Under the pieces are notes generated by a model that did no database searches, was not told the origin of the DNA, and worked only from the letters and a program-made list of their open reading frames with translations. From Neoceratodus forsteri (Eukaryota; Chordata; Ceratodontiformes; Ceratodontidae), in assembly GCA_016271365.2 (NCBI GenBank), contig CM028136.1, positions 472,438,001 through 472,502,000 on the forward strand: a stretch of DNA of 64,000 nucleotides, given 5' to 3'. Shown here one piece after another: positions 1 through 11,548 of this stretch. Numbering within the stretch: position 1 is the stretch's first letter; each line of letters begins with the position of its first letter. Made by a program: the position numbers and the translations under genes.

Positions 1-559
1 GATGCCTGGATCACACAGGTGGCATGATGATGCTTACCCTGGGGATGGCATGCCCAGTGTTCACAGTATGTACCGTGCTGCACAACATCTGTGTGTGCTG
101 CTGACTATCAGCACCAGTGGTTGAACCATGCACCCAGCCCCCTGTGATGGGCTCACAGGGGCTTATCCCCTGCAGGACATGCACACAGGCCATGCAGTCC
201 ATCATGTCATGGCACACAGCTCATTCAGAAGATAGGTGTATAGCCCATGGGCACCATTATGACTCACAGATCTGAGTGCCCATGTGCACCAAAACTTCCC
301 ACAACTGGGCCACATGTGCCATGTTCTGTGTGTAAAGGGGGCCATGGTGATGGCATTTTCACAGGAAGAGAGGGAGCAGGGCTCAGCACCTCCCTGGAAT
401 GCTCTTTGTGGTGCTTGTGCATGGGTGTCAGCCTATGTGTGTGAGTAGGATGTGTGGCCTGTATACCAGTGTGTGACAGTGTCACTATGTGTGCACCAGT
501 GACCATTCCCTGGGCTGATGCAGTCTGTATGGCACTACAGCTGTGAGCAGCCATGGTGG

Positions 560-2093
560 GTGGTCACACATGTGCCCAGACACCATGGCACACCACTTGG
601 CTAGGCACCCCTCTGCATCCTTGCCACATGTAGTCATGTTGTGGCCCCAGATAGGGACTCAGGTTCCCCCTGTTCAGCAGTGGTGGTGTTGGTGGGGGTG
701 TCAGCAGAGATGGCAGTGGTGGTGGGGGTGTCATTTGAAGTGGTGGTGGTGTTGGGTGTGACTGTGGTGGTGGGGCAGGCATTGGGGACAGTGTGAGTGC
801 AGACACGTCAGTGGAGGTACCTGTCAGCATATGGTATGCCACCCTCTCCAACATGTCACCTATGTGGTCAGTTCCCTGGCTCATGCTCTCCACCACCTCA
901 GTGAGGTGCCACAGCACCTCCATGTCCTCATGCTGGGTTGTAAGTCTGTCCAGTTCTAGATGGTGCTGATACAGGTAGTGGGTCTGCAGGACACCCATGG
1001 CTTATGCTCTCCTGCCATGTCCACCATGTGGTCTGCCACTGTACTAGGGGAGGCCTTTTGTATGGGTGCAACTCTCAGGGGGAGGGCTGCATCATCTGTG
1101 GGGGTGGTGTATCAGTGGGTGGGTCCCATTCACCATCCCTTGGGGCAATGGCCATGGTCTAGGATAGAGGGCACAACGCCAGTGGCACAGTGGCACTGTG
1201 CTTGATAGCCTCCCTGCTTGCATCTGACATGATGGCCATGCACAATGGTCCCTCATCCATGGCCTCTGTTGTACCAGTGCCTGCTGGGCCCTCATCCCTG
1301 TCATCCTTCTCCATCACCAGCAGCTCCTGGGTGGTACCTATGGATGGACGCAATGACAGGTGTTAGGCTGCACTGTACAGCCTTGGCACATGTGGCACTG
1401 TCCTGTGGGTGGCATGGTGCATCATGCATACTTTCCTCAGACACCTGCTCCATGGTACCCTGGTTAGCTGTGGCTGTGCACCCCACAGGTGGATACTCGT
1501 GGATGGCCCTGTGCGAGGTATGACTCTATAGTTAGCTGTGTTGCAGGCTGGACCACCCCCTGCACACCATCCCATGGCCACAGCATACCTGGCAGTGCAT
1601 CAACACCCTCTGCCACCCCCTGCCATGAAACCTTGGTGATGGTCTTTGCCACTATCCACTCCAGGGGGCTCAGTGTGTACTCTGGGGATGACAGACCCCC
1701 ACCACTGACCATCTGGGCCCTGATGGCCATAGAAAGCTTATGCTTTATGGCTGACTAAAAGTCACACCCCTTGTGTTTGATAGCAGACAGCATCCATGCC
1801 TCTTGGCCAGTGGCATTGATAGCTGCCTGTATGTCCAGCCAGATCCTCTGCTTGATGCTAGCAGCTGAGGTCATAGACTGTACCTCATACAGGACATCAT
1901 AGTTTGCCTGGATGTCAGTGACAAGTGCTGTCACCTGTGCACCCATGACATTGCTGGACCTGGTCTTCTGGGTGCCCTCCAGGTGTTCACCCATGCCTGG
2001 CATCTCACACCCACCACTGTTGGGTGGCTGTGGTTGCATATCAGCTGGCCGCAGGACAGTGCTCCATTCTCCCTGTGCTTCCTGGTTGGCCAT
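560..2093 (-). pseudogene. Harbinger-type MYB/SANT DNA-binding protein, decayed
   Basis: Transposon-borne DNA-binding partner protein. In PIF/Harbinger elements such a protein helps the nuclease find the element ends in the nucleus (family knowledge). The N-terminal piece at 2093-1755 carries a MYB/SANT-like helix pattern (VTALVTDIQANYDVLY, then IWLDIQAAINATG). A middle piece lies at 1730-1464. The C-terminal piece at 998-564 has an acidic helical stretch (HLTEVVESMSQGTDHIGDML) followed by a proline-rich tail encoded by the GGT/GGGGT-rich DNA at 660-775. The pieces are in different frames, so the gene is broken or was once spliced. No DDE nuclease is in the window; it could lie to the left. 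Many overlapping open frames here are side effects of the TG/CA-rich composition. A domesticated NAIF1/MSANTD-like gene is the alternative, but the breaks argue against it. Confidence 0.5.
660..778. repeat. GGT/GGGGT-rich low-complexity tract
   Basis: Irregular tandem runs of GGT, GTT and GGGGGTG. On the minus strand they encode the proline-rich tail of the MYB-type protein. The G-runs could form quadruplex-like structures (inference). Confidence 0.7.
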
Positions 2094-2399
2094 GATGTCA
2101 GCACTTTCAGATACCAGTATCTGAACAAGGGGTGCTTATCAACATATATGGTGGGATCACAGGATGTGTCCATATGTCATGCAGCAATTCAGAACACCCC
2201 TGAGCATACCTCTGTGCATCTGTCATCCCTGCCCCCCATGTGCATGTTTGTTAATGCAGCATGGTCAGTGGCACCTATGCAACATGTAGGTGTGCTAGCT
2301 GGATTTGTCGCTTTAGTGCAGGTTATGCACCTAGGAGAATAAGCCTCATTAAGGGCAAGTAGCAAACATCAGACAATTCAATCACATCTACACCAGGGT

Positions 2400-5060
2400 A
2401 GGAGGAAAAATATAAGGAGGCAGTCAGCTTGGGGGAAAAACAGGACCAGGAGGGAGGGATGGAATTTCATCTGGTACCTGAGGGAAACAGTGGAGGTAGT
2501 GAAATGGAGGGAAAATGGGAGTAGGTTTTAGAGTGAAGGGAGATGATAGGAAAATGATAACTGCCCAGCAGAAGAGCAGGAATAAGCAATGGTGAAAGTG
2601 CAAGGATCCCTGTAGAGGATTGAGCAGGAGGCAAAGGGACAAGAGGACAGAAGTAAGAAGAGGTAAGAGGGGAGGGGCCCAAACCAGTATAAGGATATGT
2701 ACATGGCACAGTGGTTCTGATGATGTGAAAGTACAGAAAGAATGAATAAGGAGGAGTAGAGTAAGTAATGATAAGTGCAAGAGGGGGAGTTGGTAGCAAA
2801 ATGACAGAAGGCATTGCAGATGGTGTCCAGTCTGGCCAGGGAGGTGGAGGGCACAGTGCCATAGACCACATCCACATAGTCAAAAACTGAGAGCACCATT
2901 TTGGAGACAAGCTTACAGAATACCTGCAGAGACATACAGCCTTTATTGCAGTACAAGGCACCAAGTTTAGGTAGAAGTTTGGTATGGGTGGCATCAATGT
3001 GGGCAGAGATGTCAAGTTTGCTGTCTAGCCAAACACCAAGGTATTTGAATGAATGAACCACTTCAAGAGGGGTACCATCCAAAGTGGAGAAAATAGGCAG
3101 AGTTGACATTCTGTCAAATTTTTCACTGGTGCCAAAGGTCAGGCGCACAGATTTGTTTTTTCTTATCTTGTTGTGTTGACCATGAGTTGGTTAGACTGAA
3201 ACCAGTGCAGGACATTGTGGAAGCCTTGCTGAAGCAGAACTTGCATGGCTGTAGTGGAGGGACCAGAGGTGTAAATGACTATGTCATCTGCATACATGTG
3301 AATATGGGAGTTAGCACAAGCTGTAGGGAGGTCATTAAGAAAAATGGAAGACAGGATAGGTCCCAGAATGGAACTGTGTGGAACACCAGCCTGGATGGGA
3401 AATGGTGTTGACAGGGCACTACTAACCTGTACTGACTGCAGGAGGCCAGAGCAGCAAGAAGAGAACGAGTCTACAGGAGGATCTGAAAGGCTAGCAGCAC
3501 TGAGCTTATGCAGGAGGAGATGGTGGTAGAGTGAGTCAAAGGCCTTGGCCATAACGATAAAAATGGTTACTGTGATATGCCTCTGATCCATCACTGAGAA
3601 TTTAGAATCAGTTACACACAGCAGGGAGGAGATAGTGGAGTGATACTTCTGGAAGCCAGACTGGAACTGGGACAGGAAATTGGTGGAAGATAGAACATCA
3701 GAGCATGTAGTATAGACAAGCTTCTGCTGCAGTTTAGCAAGAGAAGGTAGGAGAGAGGTGGCTGGAAGTTACCCGGGGAAGAAGGTCCCCACCACCACCC
3801 TTTGTGGAGTGGAATAACTTTGGACAACTTTTAGAACTGTGGGACAACACTGAGGGAGAAGGACAGGTTAAGTAGGTGAGTCAGTAGATGTGCTACAGTA
3901 TGGCAGGTGCAGAGATTTGCAATAGTTTAGGATCCAGTCTATCAGGACTGGAATTGTGCAGATTGATGGAATAAAGGGCAGTGAGGGTTTCCTGGGTAGT
4001 AATGGGGAAAGAGGAAACCTGTGGAAGAGAGATGGGTGGGAATGTGAGGAGCAGCAGAGGAGGCAGGAGAGTGAGTGGAATGGAGAACAGAAGTGGTAAA
4101 AAAACTCATTGAAATGAGCAACAACAGAGAAGGGGTTGGACAATGGTGAACCATTTACAAGAAGGACTGAAGGGGTGGATTATCTGGGAGGGTCAATAAG
4201 AGAGTGAATTACCTTCCAGAACTTTGGGGAGGCATTAAGGTTGTTCCAAAGGTTGACCTTGAAATACTGTGATATTGCAGCCCAGCCAGCCTTAGTACAG
4301 GTCTTTCTGATAGCCCTGAATAAGAGGAAGTCAGGAAAGGAGGAAGAGAGTTTAAAACATGCCCAGGTAAAGCCACAGGACTTGCACTGGTCAATGGTTT
4401 CAGGGGTAATCCAGGGGTGATGGTGAATTTTGACCCTGGATTTTATGTGTGGGTTATGCTTGTCCCATACAGAGGAGAAACTGGAATGAAATAGGGAAAG
4501 GGCACTGTAGATATTCTTGGCAGAGGGTACGGTGGTCCAGTCTGCAGCAGCAAGGTCACTCAAGAGAGCAGAGGTATTGAGTGAGTGGAGGGGCCTGATC
4601 CAGTTGTATTTAGGGGAAGAAGGTGGATGACAGATCTTCCTGATGCAGAACATCATGCAGTCGTCACTGAAAGCATCCAGCAGGATTTCTGCTGCTACAA
4701 TATGGTGTATGTGCATGTTGGGAGGAACCCAGTTCAGGAGGGAGTGGTTATGAGAGCTGGAGCTGAGCTGGGTGGATTCAGTGATGATCTGCATGAGATT
4801 TAGGGACTCAGCCTTGTGGATGGTCTGCCTGGAGGTCGGGGAGAGCCATTGAAGTCCTCTAGCAAGATGAGTTCACCAGTAGAGGATTGAGAGGTGCTGA
4901 TAAAGAGGGAATTAACCAGGCTGGAGGGCATATTCTATCTGAGGCACAGAAAACTCCAATGAAGATGGGCACAGAGGAGGGGAGTGACAGCCTGACCTGA
5001 TACAAATTCATGGTAGAAAGACACACCACTTTTGTAAAGTAAAGCTTATTTTGATACACA
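2400..5060 (-). mobile_element. Rex1/Babar-clade LINE, copy A, 5'-truncated
   Basis: Non-LTR retrotransposon on the minus strand. Endonuclease remnants lie at 5074-4180, reverse transcriptase motifs at about 3830-3163 and the RT C-terminal region at 3148-2528. The clade call rests on the C-terminal signatures FKYLGVWLDSKL and YHYLLYSSL, and on the segment ending WFGPLPSYL, as in Rex1-type elements. The right edge near 5060 cuts inside the endonuclease, so the copy is 5' truncated. The flanking DNA on both sides has the same TG/CA-rich character, so the LINE probably inserted into the MYB-bearing repeat. I could not define a target duplication. Confidence 0.8.
2528..3850 (-). pseudogene. Rex1 copy A reverse transcriptase
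   Basis: RNA-directed DNA polymerase of a Rex1/Babar LINE. Seen: SKVIPLHKG (fingers) near 3827, then QSGFQKYHST, KAFDSLYHHLLLHKL at about 3560, and a VPHSSILGPIL form of the usual VPQGSILGP block. An intact YADD catalytic box lies at 3283-3294 and FKYLGVWLDSKLDIS downstream. The polymerase core and C-terminal part occupy two frames split near 3150-3165, and further breaks lie upstream of 3600. The C-terminal part is recognisable to about 2530. This is a pseudogene, although the catalytic aspartates survive. Confidence 0.8.
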
Positions 5061-5074
5061 TGCTGCTGTGTCAT
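4180..5074 (-). pseudogene. Rex1 copy A endonuclease and linker region
   Basis: Apurinic/apyrimidinic-type endonuclease remnant of the LINE protein, which would nick target DNA for target-primed reverse transcription. Seen in order: LSLPSSVPIFIGVF (core strand), then NPLLVNSSC where the GDFN-like motif is expected, then IITESTQ, and FSDDCMMFCIRK where related copies have SDH. The helical linker that follows (HHPWITPETIDQCKSCGFTWACFK) is also found in copies B/C and D, which helped in locating the breaks in those copies. A stop near 4865 and the changed SDH motif show that it is inactive. Confidence 0.7.
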
Positions 5075-5219
5075 GTGTCTGTCATTGGTGCCCTCCTCTC
5101 CCTCCCTCAGTCACCCCAAGTGTCCACCTTTGTACCTGCTGTTCTAGTCAGGGCTACACAAACGCATGGCCCCCTGTGTTCAGCACTGTCCTTAGTGTCC
5201 TCAGATCTGCATTACTGCA

Positions 5220-5400
5220 TTGCGCTACACTAGCACCTGTCATTTGTGTAATGTGCAATATGCCCTATATTCATAGGGTATAGTGCCGGTGCAATGCTTC
5301 TGAATAGGGCATGCTAAGGGACCAGCACAATCGCTAGCACAGGAGCAGTGCAATGACAGCACTAGCATGCATTACTGAATATCAGGCACATTAAGTTTCA
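5220..5400. other. Short imperfect palindromes, possible end of the MYB-bearing element
   Basis: The imperfect palindrome GCCCTATATTCATAGGGTAT sits at about 5262-5281. It resembles, weakly, the GGGC-CTAT termini of the Harbinger-like element at 47.0-48.4 kb. This could be the right end of the element that carries the MYB-type gene. I could not match it to a left end or a target duplication. Confidence 0.2.
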
Positions 5401-5489
5401 AAAGTTAGCATTCAACAAGGAATTAACTCTTGTGCATGAAAAAAGTGAGATTAGAGAGGTGTCATGAAAGGAACTGAAACAAAAATGTA

Positions 5490-6125
5490 AAGTTCAATGT
5501 GCATACACAACTTAAGTGAGGACTATGCTTGTGCAACATTGTTGCTAGTTTGAAGGTAGTTGAATGAATGTATTGTTTGACTGATACATGTGGATACTTT
5601 GGCCATTCACACTGTCTTTCCCATGAGACACTACCATCCTATTGGGGTACCATGATGGCAAAAGAACCCTCTTGTTAAGGGTTCCACCTCTAGAGGTGCC
5701 ATGGAAACATAGTTCCTTTAGGCAAAAGGTATCTTACAAAGGAGCCCGAAGGAGACAGGAGTGCCAGTGGAGGAGGAGGGGAGTCAGGCTGGGCAAAGAA
5801 ACAGAGCATCCAAATGAAGCTGGAGGCAGCTGGCTTAAATAATTTAGGAAAGGGTTTGTGGCTCTTAGCTCCTGCCCACTGAACTACAGGCATAGCATTT
5901 TATTTCCATGGGCATATGCAACATAATTCAGGAGTTATGCTTGTACAATGCTGTCTATAGCCTGAAGGTAGTTGGCCATGGTTCACACTCTCTGTCCCAT
6001 GAGAGACTACCACCCTGTTGGGGTACAATGCAGGCAAAGGAACCCTCTTGAGCTGGGTTCAACCTCTAGAGGTACCACAGGAACATAATTCCTTTATGCC
6101 AAAGGCACCTTAGGAAAGAGTCCAA
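5490..6125 (-). repeat. Promoter-like repeat R1, two monomers, minus orientation
   Basis: Two related units, at about 6112-5885 and 5732-5490, spaced about 380 bp. Read on the minus strand each has TTTGGCATAAAGGAA or TTTTGCCTAAAGGAAC, then ACCTCTAGAGGT, a TACCCC block, GTACAAGCATAA or GCACAAGCATAG, and CCCATGG or CCATTGAACT. A TATA-like ATTTAAG follows the first unit, with a C/T-rich leader after it. The same order occurs at 16.69-17.25 kb on the plus strand. It could be an LTR with a duplicated U3, or tandem promoter monomers like those of some LINE 5' UTRs. No coding region is attached that I recognise. Confidence 0.65.
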
Positions 6126-7734
6126 AAGTACTGCAAAGCAGGTGGTGAACACAGAGACTGAATGGAGTACTGATTGACAGCAGCTGGTGATGCTTGATAA
6201 CGGACAGAGACCTACTGGAGTAAAGACTGACATCAACTGGTGACTGATAGCAGACAAAGGCATGACTTCCATAAGGAGAGAGGGAATGACAAGATTGAAG
6301 GATAAAAGAGCCACAATCCAACCCCAACTCACAGCAGAAAACCTACTGCTGGGGTAAATGCTATACTTAACTATGTATACTACGTAATGACCTTTGAAAT
6401 TCAGGACAGAAAAAAAAACTGTGGATGAAATCTCTGAAGATCCATCGTCTCAGTTGTCATCTCTCCTGGTATGAGAACCTACCATTGTGACAGCTCAGCA
6501 TGCTAAGTTGGAGTTTGAAATTTAAGGGAAGTTTTTAGAGGGATAACTCTCTCTCTATCCCTCTAATAGGATAATGATGTGGGACGTCATGAGTCGATCT
6601 CTGCAGCTAAAAGGAAGTGCACTCCTCAAAACATGGAATGAGGACAGCAGCAACTGCTGAGAGGCTACCACCCAGACTCAAGGCCATGTGGAGGCATAAC
6701 CTTGAATGGAAACTAAAGGAAGGGGATACAAATGAGATTAGGTGGACTTTAGGTAGACACAGGGAAAATAGCTTTCAGAGGTGCTGCCAACATGGTTTGC
6801 ACAGCTAGAGGAACCCCTGTTGGCTTAGGACTCCTACTTTTGACAGTTGAATTCTTAAATGCTACACCTTGAGGTGCCATGGACCAAAGGTCTATATGGC
6901 TAAAGCTTCTCTCAGAGTGTTGGACCTTACCACCCAGCAGAACTGATGAGAGGTGCCATAGAAGACAAGCAGCCTACAGAGAAGAACCCCCACCCAGGAT
7001 GAGCGACTTACACTCAAGATGCAGACTTCAAAGGGAATAAAAGCTGTCTACCCATAGGGTGAATTCTGAAGGCAAGAATCTAACTGAATAATGTCTGCTG
7101 AATGGAATGACTGATATTGATGGAAAAGACAATGACTGAAAAGGTACTGGAACCTGAACATACATGAAAAGTCAAAATGAGAGGTAAAATCCATCCTCAG
7201 CAGTAAAGGCTGAAAGCTGTGTACAAGCTATGACTAGGGTGGTAAATGCTAAAGCAGATTCACTGAGTAAACTAACTAAAATGACAGAGCAGGAATGGGA
7301 GCTGCTACCTTACTTAGAAGTCAGGTGAAAGCAATTGAGGAGGAATGCAGTGGAACTGAGAGGTGTGCTTGTGGCCTAGTATGAACAGCAAAAATAGAAA
7401 AGCCTGAAAAATTGCACCTGCCAAAACAGCAGAATGACATAGGCAGGACACATTGTGGAAACTAGTAAGCACACCAAGTACCAAAACAGAAAGAAACACA
7501 GGAGTTACATGAAAACAGGAGTAGCTGACCAAGAGAAAGAAGGAAGCACAAGTTGCAGCCAGGAAAGGTATAAAAAACAAAATACTGGCCTAGATAGCTG
7601 CTAAAGGGACAAACTGAACAGAAAGTCCAAAAGCAGAAAAGGAAAGCAGCAGACAAACATGGGGAGAAAAAGTGTGTGTGTGTGGGGTGGGGGGAAAGCC
7701 CCAACAGAGTCTCAAGCTGTAGAAAAGAAAAAGT
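6126..7734. other. Interval between R1 units, no recognised gene
   Basis: Mostly featureless purine-rich DNA. A weak R1-like segment lies at about 6805-6935, recognisable by ACCTTGAGGTGCCATGGA and a following TTACCACCC. A short GT run lies at 7673-7690. Open frames on the minus strand here are low-complexity and show no domain I recognise. Confidence 0.4.
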
Positions 7735-7840
7735 GCTTTTGAATGAGGCTGGAGGCAGCTGACTTAAATAGCTCATGAAAGGGGGTGTAGTTGGTAGCTT
7801 CCACCCATAGAATTGTAGGTATAGCCTTTTATTTTTATGT
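7735..7840 (-). repeat. R1 repeat, third TATA-containing segment
   Basis: This matches 5805-5905 closely (GGAGGCAGCTG, then TTAAATA, then the AGGTATAGCC/AGGCATAGCA block) in the same orientation, about 1.93 kb away. On the minus strand it supplies the TATA-like segment at the outer, upstream edge of the R1 block. Confidence 0.6.
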
Positions 7841-8540
7841 CATCAGAATAACAATAATAATAATAGGGGAACATGTTATTAATTGTATTTATTTTTGCTT
7901 GTTGTAATTTGTTAGAATCAAATTATCTTATATGATGAGCTTAAACTGGTATGAACTGTATGTTTATGATGTAGCTATTTATTACAATGCAGCACTGTTT
8001 GATGGTATGCTAAGGATGCCATTGAAAATGAGCATGATAGCTCATATGACTAAACATCATCTTATTTAATATAATTATTTTAATAAATGAAAGCTAAATA
8101 CATGAATCAGCATAGAAATAATAGAAAATGTTAAACTGGGACATAATGTAACCACGAGGAAAGAGATGAGCTAAAAAGAGAATCACACCAAGAATGGATC
8201 AATGGGGAACCCAGTAAAGGAGACAGCATGAGTGGGGTGAACCCCCACCAAACGAGACAGTAAAATAATGATTGGACAGATAAGGATGAAACTAAGCAAG
8301 AAAGGATCAGTCTCCATGTTTACTCGATCACAGTATCTAAAGTAAAGACTGCTCATTTTGCCAAACTATCACAATTAACCTAATTTACACCTTTTGACTG
8401 CTTTGCATCTGTGGTATTTTATTACTTGTTGTGGTATTTATTATGCTGTATGTATGACATTCCTGTCTAATGTTGGAAAGAACTCCGAGTACTTAGAACA
8501 CTATCAAAATAAAAAACAAAACAAACAAAAAAAAAATTAT
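7841..8540. other. AT-rich interval without recognised features
   Basis: An AAT-rich stretch at 7850-7865 and an A-rich run at 8507-8537. No coding potential or family resemblance was seen. Confidence 0.4.
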
Positions 8541-8563
8541 ATTGAATTGTTTATGGTGGGCTT

Positions 8564-9422
8564 GTGATATTGACTCTGTCTACCAGGTCTGCCGAGACCC
8601 CAGGTACTAATGTTACTATCCCAGATTTCCCCATCACCAGAAAATATCATGCAAAGAGGGGTAGTGATGTTGCTACCTACTTTTCCTCTTGCATCCAGTT
8701 TCAGCCTGTGCTGTCTGCCTTCTCCCTTTCTACCTATGTGATGCTGCACTGCAAGCTTTTCCTCCCCTTTCAGTACCCATATTCATTGCTGGAGTTTATA
8801 GCTGTCCTGGCATATCTCCCTCATCAGTTACTGAACTCCTTATCATCATATACTCACATGCCATCTCTGGTGAATTGTTCATCCAACATGACTTCAGTCT
8901 GAATAGGCTCTCCCCCTCCATTCACAAACTGTGCCAAAACATAAAGTCTGTCCAACTCCCACAACTAATCTCTGATCCCACTTGGCTCAGTCACAAATCC
9001 CTCAACCACTCCCTCTTGGATTGGGTCCTCTCCTCAGACCCCCATCATATAATGGGTGCTGGTACCCACCAAAATGCCCTCAGTGACCACCATATGATCT
9101 ACTGTGTGAGAAAGATACATTATCCCAAAGCTCCCTCAAATTCATACAGATCAGATTCTTCTGACCTCTGGACCTGTCCTCCCTTCATGCTGATCTGGTG
9201 GCTACTGATTGGTTCCTCATTTCAGCTGTCAGTAAAATCAACAAAGCAGCTGCCAGTAAAATCAACAAGGCCCTAAAAGTCTTTAACTCTAAGTTCTTGC
9301 CTACCTGGGATCACCATGACCTCTGAGCAAAACTAGTGTCCAAGGATCTCACCTACCCTGGATCTCAGCTGAGTTGCTGGCCTGTCATTGAGCATGTGAT
9401 CTTGCCTGGTGGACTTACAAGT
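8564..9422 (+). pseudogene. Rex1 copy B/C endonuclease region
   Basis: Endonuclease-domain remnant read in at least two frames. Seen in order: TNVTIPDFPITR and KRGSDVATYFSS (N-terminal strand pattern, usually RGGGVA), LSVPIFIAGVY, SHKSLNHSLLDWVLS, LSDHHMIYCVRK carrying the SDH catalytic pair, and the linker ending near AWWTYK. It is frameshifted near 8900-8940 and carries stops. It runs directly into the inserted block at 9423. Confidence 0.7.
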
Positions 9423-9431
9423 AAAGAATAA

Positions 9432-9638
9432 GAAAGGAACTAGGTACACACTAGAACAAGTAGTACTGAAGGCTTAGTTCAGAGTAGCCACAACATGCTA
9501 AGCTGGGCTAACCCCAAAGGGATCCTCTTTGTGAGGTGATATATAAAGTAGGGGTGTTAGCCTGGCTTCAGCATGTTGTGGCTACTCTGAATTAAACCTT
9601 CAGTAATACCTATTCTGGTATGTGCCTAGTTCCTTTTT
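9432..9638. repeat. Long inverted repeat with TATA-like centre
   Basis: The arms 9432-9515 and 9552-9638 are near-perfect reverse complements. Both carry AGAGTAGCCACAACATGCT and GGAACTAGG, in opposite senses. The spacer includes GATATATAAAG. The right arm with ATTAAA downstream resembles the R-U5 part of an LTR. Two opposed LTR fragments or a foldback element are the alternatives. Confidence 0.75.
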
Positions 9639-10120
9639 AAGTTCACACATGAACGTCAAACTTCTTGGGATGAGTGACTTTTGGGAGTGTGACACTGTCT
9701 GTTCAATGCAAAGTGCTCTGCAAGGGGCTCAACAGTATCATACCAATCATCAGCCAGGCTGATTGTGACACTGTTTTGCCTGAAGTGTTCTGCACTTGAA
9801 AAGAAAAAGCTGCACCAATCATGCGTCAGCTTTTTTCTTTCATCTACAGGTCACCACACAGCAAACAGCTGTTTGTGTCCCGATCAGCGTGGCTGACATC
9901 TCTGCTCCCTCCCCTCGCCACCTAACCAGTCCCTTCCTGGAAAGTGGAAGGAGGCGCTTTCCTACCCTGCCTCCTCCACTTTCCGCTGACTCCTTTGGCT
10001 CCTCTTCTCCTACCCATGCAGAGTAGGCCAGAGCTTAAGCTCCATACGGGCTGGGAGTATACAGTGCCTGAAGGCACTTTCACTTTAAGTGTGATCTCGC
10101 TAGCGGATCCCCCCCCGCCT

Positions 10121-10375
10121 GCCAACATCAGGGTGCTCAATCCCTATGTCAGCATGTATCCCCCTCCACCTTTAATTTGGCACACTGGGAGCCCACCCCA
10201 GTGTGCCAAAAATCTACCACTGATGTTTCCAACACCGGGATGCCCATTCTGCCCCCCCATGCCCCTATTTTCTCAGCCAACATCAGGGTGCCCAACCCCT
10301 GAGTCTGCATTGATCCCCCACCAGTACTCTGGCACACTGGCAGCCCACCCCAGTGTGCCAAAATCCATGTTATTA
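10121..10375. repeat. 155 bp tandem duplication with internal perfect palindromes
   Basis: Two copies begin GCCAACATCAGGGTGC, at 10121 and 10276. Each has a small stem-loop: TTGGCACACTGGG pairs with CCCAGTGTGCCAA at 10177-10209, and a similar stem lies at 10330-10361. Confidence 0.75.
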
Positions 10376-10721
10376 ACAAATTTTCCTGCAAAAAAGAAAA
10401 CAGTCCCAAAAGGTCTTTTTTTTTAAAACCTGAAAAAAAGAGAAAACAGTCCCTTGTCGTTCCCGCTGGCCCCCTCCCCCAACCAGTACCCTCCTTCTAT
10501 GCACCCCACCTTCCTGCACCCCCCCTCACCCATACTTACCTTTGGAGGTTGGAAGCAGCGATTTTCTGTGGACAGGGAACACATCTGCACTCTTCAAAAG
10601 TCGACTGCAAACTAAAGAAAATCATGGTAAGCACTATAATGGCAATCAATGGGGGTTTCAACTTCGGTTGATATCTCAGCCACTTTTGGGAGTTTTGGTC
10701 CCAAATGTTCAACAGGGAGTT

Positions 10722-11165
10722 CTTGGGACCCCCTCCTCGTGAACACTGTCACTGTCATTTTTTTTCTCAGTCCTGAAAGGTGATTTCGCTGTTGCTGCAC
10801 AGAATCACCTTTCAGGACCAATTAATGAAATGACAGTGCCACTGTTCATGAGGTGGGGTCCCAAAAAGCACTTGTTGCAAATTTGGTGAAAAAACTCCCA
10901 AAAAAGACTGCATTACAAGCGTCCATTGCGCAGTTTCTACACACGATTATAACTTCATCAATTTTTAATATTTTCACTCCCAATTTTCAGCATTGCCATT
11001 TCTTCACACCTCCTCATGAACAGTACAGCTGTCATTTTTCACATCCTGCCCAAAATGTATTTTTGTATCTGTGGTGCCAAATGGCCCAATCCCTGTGCAA
11101 AATCACCTTTTGGGATTGAGTAATGAAATGATACTGCCACTGTTTATCAGGTGTGGCCCCAAAAA
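10722..11165. repeat. Two related hairpins in tandem
   Basis: In hairpin one, arms 10722-10786 and 10803-10866 share TTGGGACCCC, GTGAACACTGTCACTGTCAT (one change) and TCCTGAAAGGTGATT. Hairpin two, at 11006-11062 and 11125-11165, is a diverged copy with CTCATGAACAG and AATGATACTGCCACTG. The spacing is about 300 bp. Confidence 0.65.
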
Positions 11166-11254
11166 GCCCATGCTGAAAATATGGAGCAAAAATACCAACA
11201 AATGGAATGTGTGTTAGGGTTTCCAACTGTAGTGTCCACCCTGTATAGACTAAC

Positions 11255-11548
11255 AGGCGTTGGGGGTGTGACTTGGGGTAATTGACCATAATGCTCACAC
11301 CATTCCACCCCACCCCAACCCTGCAGCCACCAACAGGCATCAAGGTGTCCATGGGGTCTTCAGCCCTAATGTTCACCCCATTCTCCTATACAGCACCCAT
11401 CTCAGTGTATTTCCTTATGGAATGGGGTGAGCATAAGGGCAGAAGACCTCAAGGCACACTGCAACACCGTTCAGTTTCTGCAGGGTGGAGTGAGGTGTAA
11501 TGGCGTGAGTGTTATGGCCAATGACCCAAATGCACACCCCCAATGTCT
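11255..11548. repeat. Palindrome with about 130 bp arms
   Basis: The arms 11255-11383 and 11420-11548 are inverted copies (TTGGGGGTGTG, then GCTCACACCATT, then CACCCCATTC, against GAATGGGGTGAGCAT and ATGGCGTGAGTG). A short loop separates them, which is typical of a foldback or MITE-like element. Confidence 0.7.

Noticed and set aside
11..1758. Many overlapping open frames of 60-140 codons on both strands
   Set aside because: They arise from TG/CA-rich, stop-poor composition. Only the minus-strand set with MYB-like and helical content has any family support.
2424..3015. Leucine/proline-rich minus-strand frames overlapping the Rex1 RT C-terminus
   Set aside because: Shadow frames of the LINE; the frame with FKYLGVWLDSKL is the real one.
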